In this document: positions 42,701 through 51,651 of the stretch, piece by piece
Numbering within the stretch: the first letter of the stretch is position 1
Layout: every line of letters starts with the position of its first letter
Source: a virus
Length of the DNA: 64,000 nucleotides
Reading direction: 5' to 3' (one strand)
Virus record (IMG/VR): IMGVR_UViG_3300027861_000018
Span: 1 to 64,000 of that record
Position numbers and translations under genes: made by a program
The notes under the pieces: model-generated
Seen by the model: the letters and a program-made list of their open reading frames with translations, nothing else
Database searches by the model: none
Told to the model about the DNA's origin: nothing

Positions 42701-45700
42701 TCAGGCGATGTTGTTGCCATTTGAATAGGTGTTAGTTCCATTGTCTGTGAGCGATGCGCCGGTATACTTGTTGCCAACGATGGTCGTTTCATCGGCTCCC
42801 GCATCAATCACAATCGTGCTCGTGAGCCGATTCCCAACCAGCACAGTCTCATCACCGTCAAGCGCGAGCGCGCCATCAAAGTGATTGCCGACCAGCGCAA
42901 CTTCGCTTGCCGCTGACTCAATGGTGGTGGTGCCGTCAAACACATTACCTGTCAGCGCGCACTGATCGCCGTCGAAATCAAAGGTGGCGTCAAACACATT
43001 CCCAACCAGCGTGTTCTGATCATCCGTGCCGCCATCATTGAAGTCAGCATTGCCTGTCACCCTATTGCCAACAAACGTTGCGAAGTCCAGTGTGGCAGTG
43101 ACCGTGCTATCAAACACATTCCCGGACACCGAGCCGTCAGCAATGGTCAAAGCTGCTGCGCCAGAGACGCTGTTGCCCGTCAGAGCTGAATTGGTGGTGC
43201 CGTCCCACGTCAGCGCACCCATGCGATTACCGACACACGTGCCATTGGCTGACGCCATGTCAACGGCGCCATTGCCGAAGTTGCCCAAGAAGGACATGCC
43301 CACGGTGACACCCGGACCATCATACAGGCTGGTTGTACTTGGAGCCAAATTGCCCATCACAACCCAGGACGTAGCGCCAGTGCGTGCCTCGACCGCGATG
43401 GGGGAGCCGCTTGACGTCTCGACGATATTGCCGCTGATGACGTGCTGATCGCCAGCAGCCGTGACGCCAATGGCATCAACCAAGCTGGCCTGAATTATGT
43501 TGTTGTTGACAACAACTTGGGCTGCGCCATTGGTGTCGATTCCGATGTCACCGACGCGCATGATGTTGTTGCTGATGATGACCTGCTCGATGCTCCCCGC
43601 CGTCTCCAGCAACTCCACGCCAATCCCGACCTCGACGATGAGATTGCCCTGGATGAATATGCATTTAGCGTCTGCCGTGCTGCCCGTCTCAATGAGGATG
43701 CCCACAAGGGCAGCAGTGGTGACGTCATCTCCAACAATAGTATTCCCCAAGATGAAGATGCCATTGCCGTGCGGTCCGATGGGGGAGTCATCGGGCTTGA
43801 TGTAGATCACCGCTGCTGCGGCTGCGCCTGCGCCATAGTTGGATGTGAAGCGATTGTTGTGGATGCGAAGGTTGTTCACATCACTGCCTGATGCCCAGTC
43901 CCCCACCTCAATCGCAGAGGTGTCGGCGGCCATGTCGAAGTCGAAATCATTGTCATGGGCATACAGGTTGGAGCAACCTTCTGACATGGCCAGCAGCTCA
44001 GCATTGATTGAATCAATGTCATTGTGCGCCAATGTGACCTTGTCAGCACTGCCTGTCACTTGAATGATGCCGCCCGGGTTGCCGGTCGGGATGGTGGTTG
44101 CGTTCTGCGAGCCGCGGCAGCCGATGAAGCTCACCAAGCTGATGTCAGAGGTTGACCAGAGCACAGCCCCCTCTGTGTGGATGATGCAGTTCTCGAAACG
44201 GATGTTGTCAATGGCATTTGAATCAGTGCCAATGTTGTTGATGATGCCCGGGAAAGCATTGCCAACGTCGCTGCCGCCGATGAATGTGCACCCCTGGAAT
44301 GACAAGCCGCTGATGTCCCGCTGCTCTGCCGCGCTGTTGGTCAGCGCCTTGATCCACGCATCTTCATCATCCGTCGATGTGCCGGTGTAATTGAAGGTGA
44401 CGCCCTCGAAAGTCCACCCGGTAATTGCTGTTGCTGCCGGCATCTCAAACAAGGAAGCGTCTGCGCTGAATGTGATCCTGGCGCCACTTACGTCGTCTGG
44501 CGACGTGTCGAAACCAGTGTGTTGGAACTTTGTCCCTAACCCGCGGAAAGTGACGTTGGACGGGTAGTGGGCTGCGCGGTCCAGAGCGGATGCGATTGTG
44601 ATGTCATCCACAATTTCAATAATGGCCTTGAGCTTGTCTGTCCCTTGCTGCAAAGAGTAGATGCGCGACAAGGCCGCTTCCAAAGTACGATATGCGGTGC
44701 GGTGATCATTGTTGTCCGACACCTGGAGCACGATTGGCTCGTTGAACTCTTGGATGCGGCGCGCCACCAGATTCCCGACCGTGCCCACCACGTTCCCACT
44801 TCCGTCCACAACGAAGTGCAGGTATGGCGTGCGCCCGCCCTGGTTGGCAGCGTCCCAGGTGTCATATGCTTCGAACACCTTGGTGACCGGGTTCCACGTG
44901 ATCCACACATCGCTGGTCGTGTATGCCCAGGTGATGACCTGCGAATTGGCGCTGACCAGAAGGCGGCCGCCTGTGAAGACTTCTCCTGTGCTCGTGATCG
45001 TGATGTCGGCCGTGTTCACGGTGCCCGTTGGCACAGTGATCCACCCCTTGGTGAGCAGTTCATCAAACAAGTCACTGACTTCCCCAAGTGGAGTCATGAT
45101 TGTCTGACCGCTGTCAACAAATGTGCGCGGCGCACCGCCCCCAGCAATGGTCCCAATGAAGGCGTGGGCGGCCAGGCTCTGGACCGTGCTTGACCTCGTG
45201 ATGATGGGGCCCATGATGGCGACACGATAATCGCCAACGGTCGTCGATACAGTCGACTGCCCAAGCACGCCAGTGGTAGTGATCTCATCGCCGCCGGCCC
45301 CGCCTATGACAACCGCTTCAACCGCAGTCGCATATGAAGTGGATTCAGGGCTAACGAGCCAGACAATGGCGGTGCGGCCGGTGAAGTCATCAGAAGCATG
45401 CAACAGGTGGTCGCCGAGGGTGATTGTGATCGACCCTCCGTTGTCCACCACAGCAGTTGGCGCATCCAGTTGACACAACTCCAAGTCTGTGTAGTCATAC
45501 TTGGCAGTGCCGTCGGCCTGGTTGACAGCCATCGCTTTTGGCACTTGGCCTGTGGATGCTGCGACATAATAGGTGGTAGCCGCATCTTCAAACGGCACCT
45601 CATCCAGATATGTCGAGCCAGCCTCATCGCTGATCATATTCCCCTGACCATCCACGCCATACATGTCGCCAAAATCAATGTGATTGGCGCCAGTGCCATC

Positions 45701-45883
45701 AGCCATGGTGACTGGCGTCCACCACGCCCCAACGTCTGCTGCCGCCGCCTCCCCTGTGGTCATGGCCTTGGTGTGGCGCTTGACCCCCTCTTCCAGGTAA
45801 TCCAAGAAGCGGTCGCCAAGGTCTGAAGAGCCTATCACGCGACGGGTGAACAGGTTGATGCGTGAGGCGTTTGTGACTGGCAT
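42701..45883 (-). CDS. Tail fibre/spike with right-handed beta-helix
   Basis: The protein has 1060 residues. The N-terminal 380 residues form a virion-attachment region. Then comes a long parallel beta-helix region with repeated short rungs rich in N-x-I/F (NNIIQAS, HNNRFTS, GNTIVGDD). The last 200 residues repeat a VGNxF/LVGNR pattern about every 20 residues. Such proteins are receptor-binding fibres or polysaccharide depolymerases. No pectate-lyase catalytic triad can be assigned by eye. ATG overlaps the gpI stop as TAATG. Confidence 0.85.
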   Translation of the reverse strand: MPVTNASRINLFTRRVIGSSDLGDRFLDYLEEGVKRHTKAMTTGEAAAADVGAWWTPVTMADGTGANHIDFGDMYGVDGQGNMISDEAGSTYLDEVPFEDAATTYYVAASTGQVPKAMAVNQADGTAKYDYTDLELCQLDAPTAVVDNGGSITITLGDHLLHASDDFTGRTAIVWLVSPESTSYATAVEAVVIGGAGGDEITTTGVLGQSTVSTTVGDYRVAIMGPIITRSSTVQSLAAHAFIGTIAGGGAPRTFVDSGQTIMTPLGEVSDLFDELLTKGWITVPTGTVNTADITITSTGEVFTGGRLLVSANSQVITWAYTTSDVWITWNPVTKVFEAYDTWDAANQGGRTPYLHFVVDGSGNVVGTVGNLVARRIQEFNEPIVLQVSDNNDHRTAYRTLEAALSRIYSLQQGTDKLKAIIEIVDDITIASALDRAAHYPSNVTFRGLGTKFQHTGFDTSPDDVSGARITFSADASLFEMPAATAITGWTFEGVTFNYTGTSTDDEDAWIKALTNSAAEQRDISGLSFQGCTFIGGSDVGNAFPGIINNIGTDSNAIDNIRFENCIIHTEGAVLWSTSDISLVSFIGCRGSQNATTIPTGNPGGIIQVTGSADKVTLAHNDIDSINAELLAMSEGCSNLYAHDNDFDFDMAADTSAIEVGDWASGSDVNNLRIHNNRFTSNYGAGAAAAAVIYIKPDDSPIGPHGNGIFILGNTIVGDDVTTAALVGILIETGSTADAKCIFIQGNLIVEVGIGVELLETAGSIEQVIISNNIMRVGDIGIDTNGAAQVVVNNNIIQASLVDAIGVTAAGDQHVISGNIVETSSGSPIAVEARTGATSWVVMGNLAPSTTSLYDGPGVTVGMSFLGNFGNGAVDMASANGTCVGNRMGALTWDGTTNSALTGNSVSGAAALTIADGSVSGNVFDSTVTATLDFATFVGNRVTGNADFNDGGTDDQNTLVGNVFDATFDFDGDQCALTGNVFDGTTTIESAASEVALVGNHFDGALALDGDETVLVGNRLTSTIVIDAGADETTIVGNKYTGASLTDNGTNTYSNGNNIA

Positions 45884-47607
45884 TACAATTTCTCCACAAG
45901 GATGCGCATATCGTCAACATACCAGCCTTCATCAGAGCCGGAATGCGATACCAATGGATTGAACTGGAAGCGGATGTTCAGGGTGGCTTCTGCTGCGGCC
46001 CAGGTCGTAATATCCAAGCGCTTGCGCTCCCATCCAGTTGATGGGGCTGAGCCAACAGTTTCAGCCTTGGTGTAAGTCTTCAGCGCTGTACTACCAGACA
46101 AGATGATCACAAAAGCATCATCCTCGCCGCCGGCATAGCTGATCGCAGTGTATTGCCACCATTCCAACCATATCCGGTGATCCGTGGCATTGTAAGCAGA
46201 GAGGTCCAGCGTGCTGCCGGTGGTCGCGTTGTTGTTCGCCACCGCAATGTCGTGGTCACCAGCCGTGCCCCAGGTGTGATAGCCTGACTCCCCCTGTCCG
46301 CAATACGCGGCTTCCGAACTGGACCTGTATCTGAAGCTAGTCACATGCCAATCGGCCGTGACCGTCCAGTTGTTCCAATCAGTCCACAGCGCCGGAGTCA
46401 CGTCTGCCCAGATGGGGATTGAGGTGCCGGGCTCGGCGTCCCGCGTTGCGTCCCCCGCCTCTATTGTATCGCAGTAAAGCGGGTGGCCAAACATGATTAC
46501 GTTATCCACGCTCATGACGGCCGTGGTGGCAGCATAGCCGATGGCGCCCAAGACCAATGCTGCCGTCTCTGCGACAGTCATCAGATAATCGACCTCTTCG
46601 ACTCCATCCACCAACACCTTGATGCGCTTCTGAATTGAATTCTCATCCAGGATGTGGATGACTATGCCCACCGGGTCAGCAATCGGGATTGCGGTGACGC
46701 CAGTATCCAAGTTGGATGAAACGGAGCTAACTGTCTGGTCCAAAGACCAAGTTGTGGTGCTGAGCGTGAAGGCCAAGCAATCAGCTGGCGCTGATGCGCC
46801 ATCCCACATGAAATAGATGGTACAGGCTGTGAGCGATGTGAAGGTGAAGCTGCTCACCAAAGTAAATGTAGCGAGCGCATCGAGCCCAATCACATTGGCC
46901 TCAATCACGGCCCCTGTCGGCACCAGCATCTTGAAATTAGTGTCATCCCACGTAGGCTCTGTGCCTGACACCAAGCTCCACTTGGTGACATCAAGCTGGA
47001 AGTCATCCACAAGGTCAGCATAGCAAACTTGGATTGCCTCTCCCATCGGACGGTTGAGCTGGACGATGTCGTGAATCAACTCTCTGTCTGTGCCATCTTC
47101 ATCCATGATCCAGCAGATGGACAGGTGCTCGTCCCGATCACCATAGGTTTGGCCGACAAGCCATGGGTCAATCCCTCCAATCCCCTTGTACCAGAAGCCG
47201 CTTTGATCTGTCTCGATTCGCATATAAAACCAAGACCAATACACCACATCGCGACCGGTGAACAGACGCACGGCATTCTTGATTCCAGTCGGCGTCCCCT
47301 TCTGCTTCCACAGCTGCGCTGAAAGACGAAGCACCTTGCGCTTCTGCGCCTCGGTAAGGTCGGCAACAATGTGCTTCACGGGCGTGGACCATCCCACAGC
47401 CCACAGCAGATAATCCAAGGCCCAAGCTGGGCAGGTGTCGAGGTCGAACAGCTGGAGCAGAGACCCTTGATCACTCTGCGTCTGTTCGAATGCCTCCTGA
47501 ACGCCGCCCACATAGCCTTCCAGGATGCCACTGTCATCGGCATCGCGCAATGGCTTGATCAGGAAACGATATACATCGTGCGGGAAGTCAGGATCAATGG
47601 TCGACAT
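45883..47607 (-). CDS. Baseplate gpI-like protein with C-terminal adhesin domains
   Basis: The protein has 574 residues. The first 200 match P2 gpI-type tail proteins: LLQLFDLDTCPAWALDYLLW near residue 50 and a later KQKGTPTGIKNAVRLFTG. After that come two beta-rich domains: a concanavalin-like one (about 200-370), and a C-terminal MAM/jelly-roll-like one with GWERKRLDITTWA and HSGSDEGWYVDDMRILV. gpI caps the baseplate and anchors fibres, so the extra domains may bind host surface sugar. Coupled to gpJ by TGATG. Confidence 0.8.
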   Translation of the reverse strand: MSTIDPDFPHDVYRFLIKPLRDADDSGILEGYVGGVQEAFEQTQSDQGSLLQLFDLDTCPAWALDYLLWAVGWSTPVKHIVADLTEAQKRKVLRLSAQLWKQKGTPTGIKNAVRLFTGRDVVYWSWFYMRIETDQSGFWYKGIGGIDPWLVGQTYGDRDEHLSICWIMDEDGTDRELIHDIVQLNRPMGEAIQVCYADLVDDFQLDVTKWSLVSGTEPTWDDTNFKMLVPTGAVIEANVIGLDALATFTLVSSFTFTSLTACTIYFMWDGASAPADCLAFTLSTTTWSLDQTVSSVSSNLDTGVTAIPIADPVGIVIHILDENSIQKRIKVLVDGVEEVDYLMTVAETAALVLGAIGYAATTAVMSVDNVIMFGHPLYCDTIEAGDATRDAEPGTSIPIWADVTPALWTDWNNWTVTADWHVTSFRYRSSSEAAYCGQGESGYHTWGTAGDHDIAVANNNATTGSTLDLSAYNATDHRIWLEWWQYTAISYAGGEDDAFVIILSGSTALKTYTKAETVGSAPSTGWERKRLDITTWAAAEATLNIRFQFNPLVSHSGSDEGWYVDDMRILVEKL

Positions 47608-49760
47608 CAGGTCACCGTGATTGTGAGCGTGCCCTTGGACGGCAAGCCATCCGCTGGGACAGCCGTTGGCGCAGCGGGTAGCGTCATCGTCACTGAAGTG
47701 ATATCGCTGGAAGTGTTGTAGATGGCAGCCAGCACCTTGCCGTCAGGGACATCTTGACCATAGTCCCACGTGTAAGTCAGATCATCATCATCCAGCGCGA
47801 GCGGGTTGAGTAAGCCGGTCAGTGCTGTCTCAATCGACTCCTGATTACCTCCCGCAACTGTGGCAGTGACAGCGACGGGGACCAAGGTGGCGTTGCGCAC
47901 ATAGACCAGCTGATTGGCAACCATCACGCCGGATGTGCCTTTGCCCGCATCCCCGTTGAAGTATTCTTCCAGCTCCAGGCGATGGGCGCTTGTGACGGCG
48001 CCACCATCTGGTCCGATGACGTACAGCGTGACCGTCTTGGCGCCATATGCCCCCTCTATTGCCTTAGCGCGTTTGAATGGAAAGACGCCGCTGGCTGCCG
48101 CAAACTGCGTTGCCAGGAACTCTGCATCCTCTGGCGCTACTGCGCGCGACATAGCGCGAAGGTCTGCTGGCCCCTCCAGCTTGACCAATTCCAAGTCTGC
48201 TGCCACAGAGCCGCGCTTGGCGACCCAGCCAGAAGTTGGCGCCGGGTTGAACACCTTCCGCACAAAAGCCAACCCGCCTCTGATGCGGCTAACCATGGAG
48301 GCTCCAACATTCCCATCCGTATTTGCGTCCGTGCGATACACGGCGGCAATGGTTGAGGATGTCGGCGGGATGGCGCCGTTGATGCCGTCCCCGAAAGTGA
48401 CTGTGGCAACCCCGTCACTGTCTATCGCAGTTCTGTAATGCTTGTCGATGGAATTGCTGTTGAGGAAGTTGGTGACCTCTGCCCAGGACAAAGTTGCTAC
48501 GGTGATTGCGATAGTGCCATCAATGACGTCATCATTGCCCAAGGTGAAGGCCTGAGACTGCGACCCGTCACTGACGCCCAAGCTGGCCGTGGTGCGCGTG
48601 CGGCCCTGCGTGACAGCCACCTCCGCATAGAGATTGCCCTGATCCCACTCGATGATGTCGAAGTTTGGCGGCGTTGGGGATGACACGCTGTACACATAGA
48701 AGCGGATGAAGTAGCCGGTGAATCCATTGAGGGCAACCTTGTCCCAATCCAGAGCCGCTGTCTTTGGCAAAGTCCAGCTGAGGTCGCCATCGGCTGTGAG
48801 GTCAGTCGTCTCATCGTCAATGCCTGGCGCATCGTACCAATGAGACCCTACTGTGTAATCTGTGACCGTGGTTGACGGCGTTGTCTGACCCAAGAATCCG
48901 GTTGTGAGGACGTAGTTGTTGACCCCATCCCAGACAATCGCCACCTCTTCGCTGGCGCCTGTCGGATTGTACTCCACCGTCACGAGCCTGCCAGCCCTGG
49001 AGGCATTCGGGCTCAAGCCCAACAAGGTATCCACCACGACCTTGAGCTGCGTCCCTGCTGTGGCTACGCTGTCCGGCTGATCATCATCCACATCAGTCTT
49101 GTACACTTCCCAGACGCCCGTCACGCCTGCCATGGCTGTCTGCAGGTCTGTGAGCTTGATCTTGTTGGACATGACGCTAGAATGGCCCAAGGCCAAATAG
49201 TCACCTGCCGCAGGAACGGCAGGCAACCCATCCCAGTAACTTGTGGATGTGTAGCTCGCCACAGTGTTGTCCGCAAATGAAGCGCCATCTGCGTCATACA
49301 CATACACCGCGCCAAACCGGTCCGTGCGGTCCACATCAACAGCAGCATCACCCTCAAACAACACTGGCGCCAAATCAGATGTGCGCTTGGTGCTGAACAG
49401 CGAATTGTCTTGCGCAATGGTCGTGGTTGAAGTGAAACTCTTGGTCAGTTGCAAGACCACAGAGCCCTTGGCCGGGATGTCGCCTGCGACCGTGTAGCCA
49501 ATGAGCTTCATGTGCGCCACCAGCGAGTCGCGCAGCTGGGCCGTTGGCATCAAAGTCTCGTGAGCAACAATGTCCAAATTCACATTGTTGTAATGCCCCA
49601 CAAGCGCAAATGCGCGCAGCAGTTGAATCGCAGGGTCTGCCGGATTCTCTGTACTAATCTCCGACACATTGGAGCGCAACCAAGCAACCAGCGCTTCCAA
49701 CAATTGCGGATAATAACCGCCTGTCGGATAGCTGAAGTCAGGAACCTGAATTGTAGCCAT
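47607..49760 (-). CDS. Baseplate J-like protein
   Basis: The protein has 717 residues from ATG 49760, one base after the gp25-like stop. N-terminal NPADPAIQLLRAFALVGHYN resembles the baseplate-wedge start (D/PxxxLLxLxA). Later features are VTFGDGINGAIPPTSSTIA near residue 460 and a C-terminal INP-type segment. Gene order gp25-gpJ-gpI is typical. The length is larger than P2 gpJ (about 300), as in T4 gp6-like proteins. It forms baseplate wedges. Confidence 0.88.
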   Translation of the reverse strand: MATIQVPDFSYPTGGYYPQLLEALVAWLRSNVSEISTENPADPAIQLLRAFALVGHYNNVNLDIVAHETLMPTAQLRDSLVAHMKLIGYTVAGDIPAKGSVVLQLTKSFTSTTTIAQDNSLFSTKRTSDLAPVLFEGDAAVDVDRTDRFGAVYVYDADGASFADNTVASYTSTSYWDGLPAVPAAGDYLALGHSSVMSNKIKLTDLQTAMAGVTGVWEVYKTDVDDDQPDSVATAGTQLKVVVDTLLGLSPNASRAGRLVTVEYNPTGASEEVAIVWDGVNNYVLTTGFLGQTTPSTTVTDYTVGSHWYDAPGIDDETTDLTADGDLSWTLPKTAALDWDKVALNGFTGYFIRFYVYSVSSPTPPNFDIIEWDQGNLYAEVAVTQGRTRTTASLGVSDGSQSQAFTLGNDDVIDGTIAITVATLSWAEVTNFLNSNSIDKHYRTAIDSDGVATVTFGDGINGAIPPTSSTIAAVYRTDANTDGNVGASMVSRIRGGLAFVRKVFNPAPTSGWVAKRGSVAADLELVKLEGPADLRAMSRAVAPEDAEFLATQFAAASGVFPFKRAKAIEGAYGAKTVTLYVIGPDGGAVTSAHRLELEEYFNGDAGKGTSGVMVANQLVYVRNATLVPVAVTATVAGGNQESIETALTGLLNPLALDDDDLTYTWDYGQDVPDGKVLAAIYNTSSDITSVTMTLPAAPTAVPADGLPSKGTLTITVT

Positions 49761-49761
49761 C

Positions 49762-50163
49762 TCAGCCGTCTCCGCGCGCGATGGGGATATTGATGGCCAA
49801 CTCCTCGTTGGACTCAATGCTGATGAACACCACATTCATGGTGTCGACTCCTTCCTCTGTCTTGTCGAAGCTGATTGACTTCAGCGTCGCCAAATTTGTG
49901 CGCTCCAGATACAGCCTGAACATCCGTCTCATCTTGCGTCGCACTTGGCCCTTCCACGCCGGATCAGAGCTGATCTGAAACACTGCTTCCAAGCCGATGC
50001 CCAAATCTTGGAATGGATTGTCGCTATCGCAATCAGCAGCATATGTGCGCACATACTGAAGGATGAGCTCATCGCCATACAAAACCTTTGCACCACCTTC
50101 TCCGCTAGCGGCAAAGGGAAGTGCAAGGCCACTAGCTTCACCTGCTACATTGGCATTAGGCAT
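49762..50163 (-). CDS. Baseplate wedge gp25/gpW-like
   Basis: This 133-residue protein fits the GPW_gp25 family in length and pattern: FQDLGIGLEAVFQISSDP near residue 50, then a helix with basic residues (VRRKMRRMFRLYLERTN) and VDTMNVVFISIES. It is the sheath initiator at the baseplate. Its position directly before gpJ is standard. Confidence 0.8.
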   Translation of the reverse strand: MPNANVAGEASGLALPFAASGEGGAKVLYGDELILQYVRTYAADCDSDNPFQDLGIGLEAVFQISSDPAWKGQVRRKMRRMFRLYLERTNLATLKSISFDKTEEGVDTMNVVFISIESNEELAINIPIARGDG

Positions 50164-50169
50164 GTGCGA

Positions 50170-50481
50170 TCAATCCAGTGGGCACTTGAGCGTCGGCAGA
50201 GACGGCAGGCTGGGGATAGGTATAGCCGGAAGCCCAATGAGAGGTAAAGCCAAAGTGGGCAGAGTAATGTTGATGTCCACGTTCAGTGTTGGAAGACTCG
50301 GCAGTGACGGGATGGGAATAGCTGGCAAGCCAATCGTCGGTAGCGCCAAGGTGGGCAGGACAATGACAATGTCGAGGTTGATTGTTGGCAGAGAGGGCAG
50401 TGCCGGGATGGGTATGGTTGGCAAGCCAATCGTCGGTAGCGCCAAGGTGGGCAGCGGTGGAAGGGCGCAGCGACTCCCCAT
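50170..50481 (-). CDS. Leu-Pro 32-residue repeat protein
   Basis: The protein has 103 residues from ATG 50481 (TGATG overlap). Almost all of it is three tandem 32-residue repeats, with unit pattern LPTLALPTIGLPAIPIP, then SLPSLPTLNVDINIT. The DNA repeats every 96 bases (about 50180..50460). Every third residue or so is Pro or Leu, so it may form a regular rod or beta structure. It lies between the spike and wedge genes, so it may be a spike tip or tail-needle part in place of PAAR. No family recognised. Confidence 0.8.
   Translation of the reverse strand: MGSRCALPPLPTLALPTIGLPTIPIPALPSLPTINLDIVIVLPTLALPTIGLPAIPIPSLPSLPTLNVDINITLPTLALPLIGLPAIPIPSLPSLPTLKCPLD
50180..50460 (-). repeat. Three 96-bp tandem repeats coding the Leu-Pro protein
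   Basis: The marker GTGGGC occurs at 50255, 50351 and 50447, exactly 96 bases apart. The second and third units share long identical stretches, so the copies are recent or homogenised by recombination. Confidence 0.85.
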
Positions 50482-50717
50482 CAGGCCACGCCTGTGATGA
50501 TCCCGTCCGCGACTGTCACAGTATCCCCGTCGCCGTTGACGAAAGTCCCAGTCCAACCCGCTGGCGCAAACTCCTCGACGTGCACCTCAAGGGCATTGGC
50601 CACCGCCGTGAACAGCCCATCCTTGATTGCATCAGAGAGATCATCGTAATCAGTCCCGACAATGCTGGACATCTGGGAATCAAATTCATCCCGCAAAGTG
50701 TCGCTCATGGCTCCCAT
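50481..50717 (-). CDS. Small acidic virion-region protein
   Basis: The protein has 78 residues from ATG 50717 with GAGG upstream. It is acidic, has a helical start (MSDTLRDEFDSQMSSIV) and a Gly/Asp-rich C-terminus (VNGDGDTVTVADGIITG). Similar short proteins between the spike and gp25 genes occur in other phages, but I cannot name it. Confidence 0.65.
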   Translation of the reverse strand: MGAMSDTLRDEFDSQMSSIVGTDYDDLSDAIKDGLFTAVANALEVHVEEFAPAGWTGTFVNGDGDTVTVADGIITGVA

Positions 50718-50724
50718 GCTGACC

Positions 50725-51651
50725 TCACTCTGCTGACAGGAGCAAAGAGCTGAATGATCCGGCTTGAAGTGCTGGCACGACTACGCCGGTGGTGGTTGAC
50801 GCCACGAGACCGAGGCCGGCAATCAGGCCGGCAATCTCTGTGAGGCTGCTAGCAATCGTTGCCTGAAATCCCAGCGCACCTTCGACAATCGCTGCGGTGG
50901 CCGTTAATGACGTCTGCTCCACCTTGAACTCGCCCACTTCAGCCAACACATTGGTTGCATTCAAGAGCAAGGTGCCAGTCAGCACAGACATCTCGCCGTC
51001 GCCAGCAGATATGATGTCAGAATCCTCTGTGCCCATGAACCAGCCGTCACTGTTGAACACGAGGATATTCTGATTGCCGTCAAGGATTGTGATGGTCCCA
51101 TTTGTCGAATCTAACTGGATAAGGTTGGATGATGCGCCAGCGCTGGCGAGATATACCCCATCAGGGTCCATGGACAGGAAGTTGGTCTTGCCCTCCCCGT
51201 GAGCCATTGACAGCTCCAGCTTCTCCATCTTGGCTGTGTCATCCCACATCAATACGTGGCCGCGCGCAGTCGTGACACCTCTGCGCGCAGGATAATTGGT
51301 CTGGAACAGTTCTGGCACCACATCAGAGCCGCGGCTGCTTGCGCACGCTTGCCATCGGATGTTTGGAGCAGCCATGGCGCTGAAGCCGCCTCGCTCATCG
51401 TTTGGACTGCTCACGATGATGCGCAGCTCAACCACCACCCCGATGTCAGGGATAAACAACCACCCTCCGTCGCTGGTCTCGTTGTCGCTGCTGGACAAGA
51501 ATGGGTACAGCGGCTCCACCCATTGAGGCAGCTCGCCTTCTACCGGCACCAGCGTGCCGCACTGGACCTTCAGCCTGCCTCGCTTCTCTTCATCCAAATT
51601 GTCGGTGACAATTCCGTAATGGATTTCAATGCGATGACCTTGCGTGCTCAT
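50725..51651 (-). CDS. Baseplate central spike, gpV/gp5-like
   Basis: The protein has 308 residues from ATG 51651 (ATGA overlap with the hub gene). N-terminal 100 residues are OB-fold-like (YGIVTDNLDEEKRGRLKVQC, then WLFIPDIGVVVELRI), as in P2 gpV and T4 gp5. The middle has repeated short strands (LIQLDSTNGTITILDGNQNI) typical of a trimeric beta-helix needle. The C-terminus is hydrophobic and Gly/Ala-rich. It pierces the host envelope. Confidence 0.85.
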   Translation of the reverse strand: MSTQGHRIEIHYGIVTDNLDEEKRGRLKVQCGTLVPVEGELPQWVEPLYPFLSSSDNETSDGGWLFIPDIGVVVELRIIVSSPNDERGGFSAMAAPNIRWQACASSRGSDVVPELFQTNYPARRGVTTARGHVLMWDDTAKMEKLELSMAHGEGKTNFLSMDPDGVYLASAGASSNLIQLDSTNGTITILDGNQNILVFNSDGWFMGTEDSDIISAGDGEMSVLTGTLLLNATNVLAEVGEFKVEQTSLTATAAIVEGALGFQATIASSLTEIAGLIAGLGLVASTTTGVVVPALQAGSFSSLLLSAE

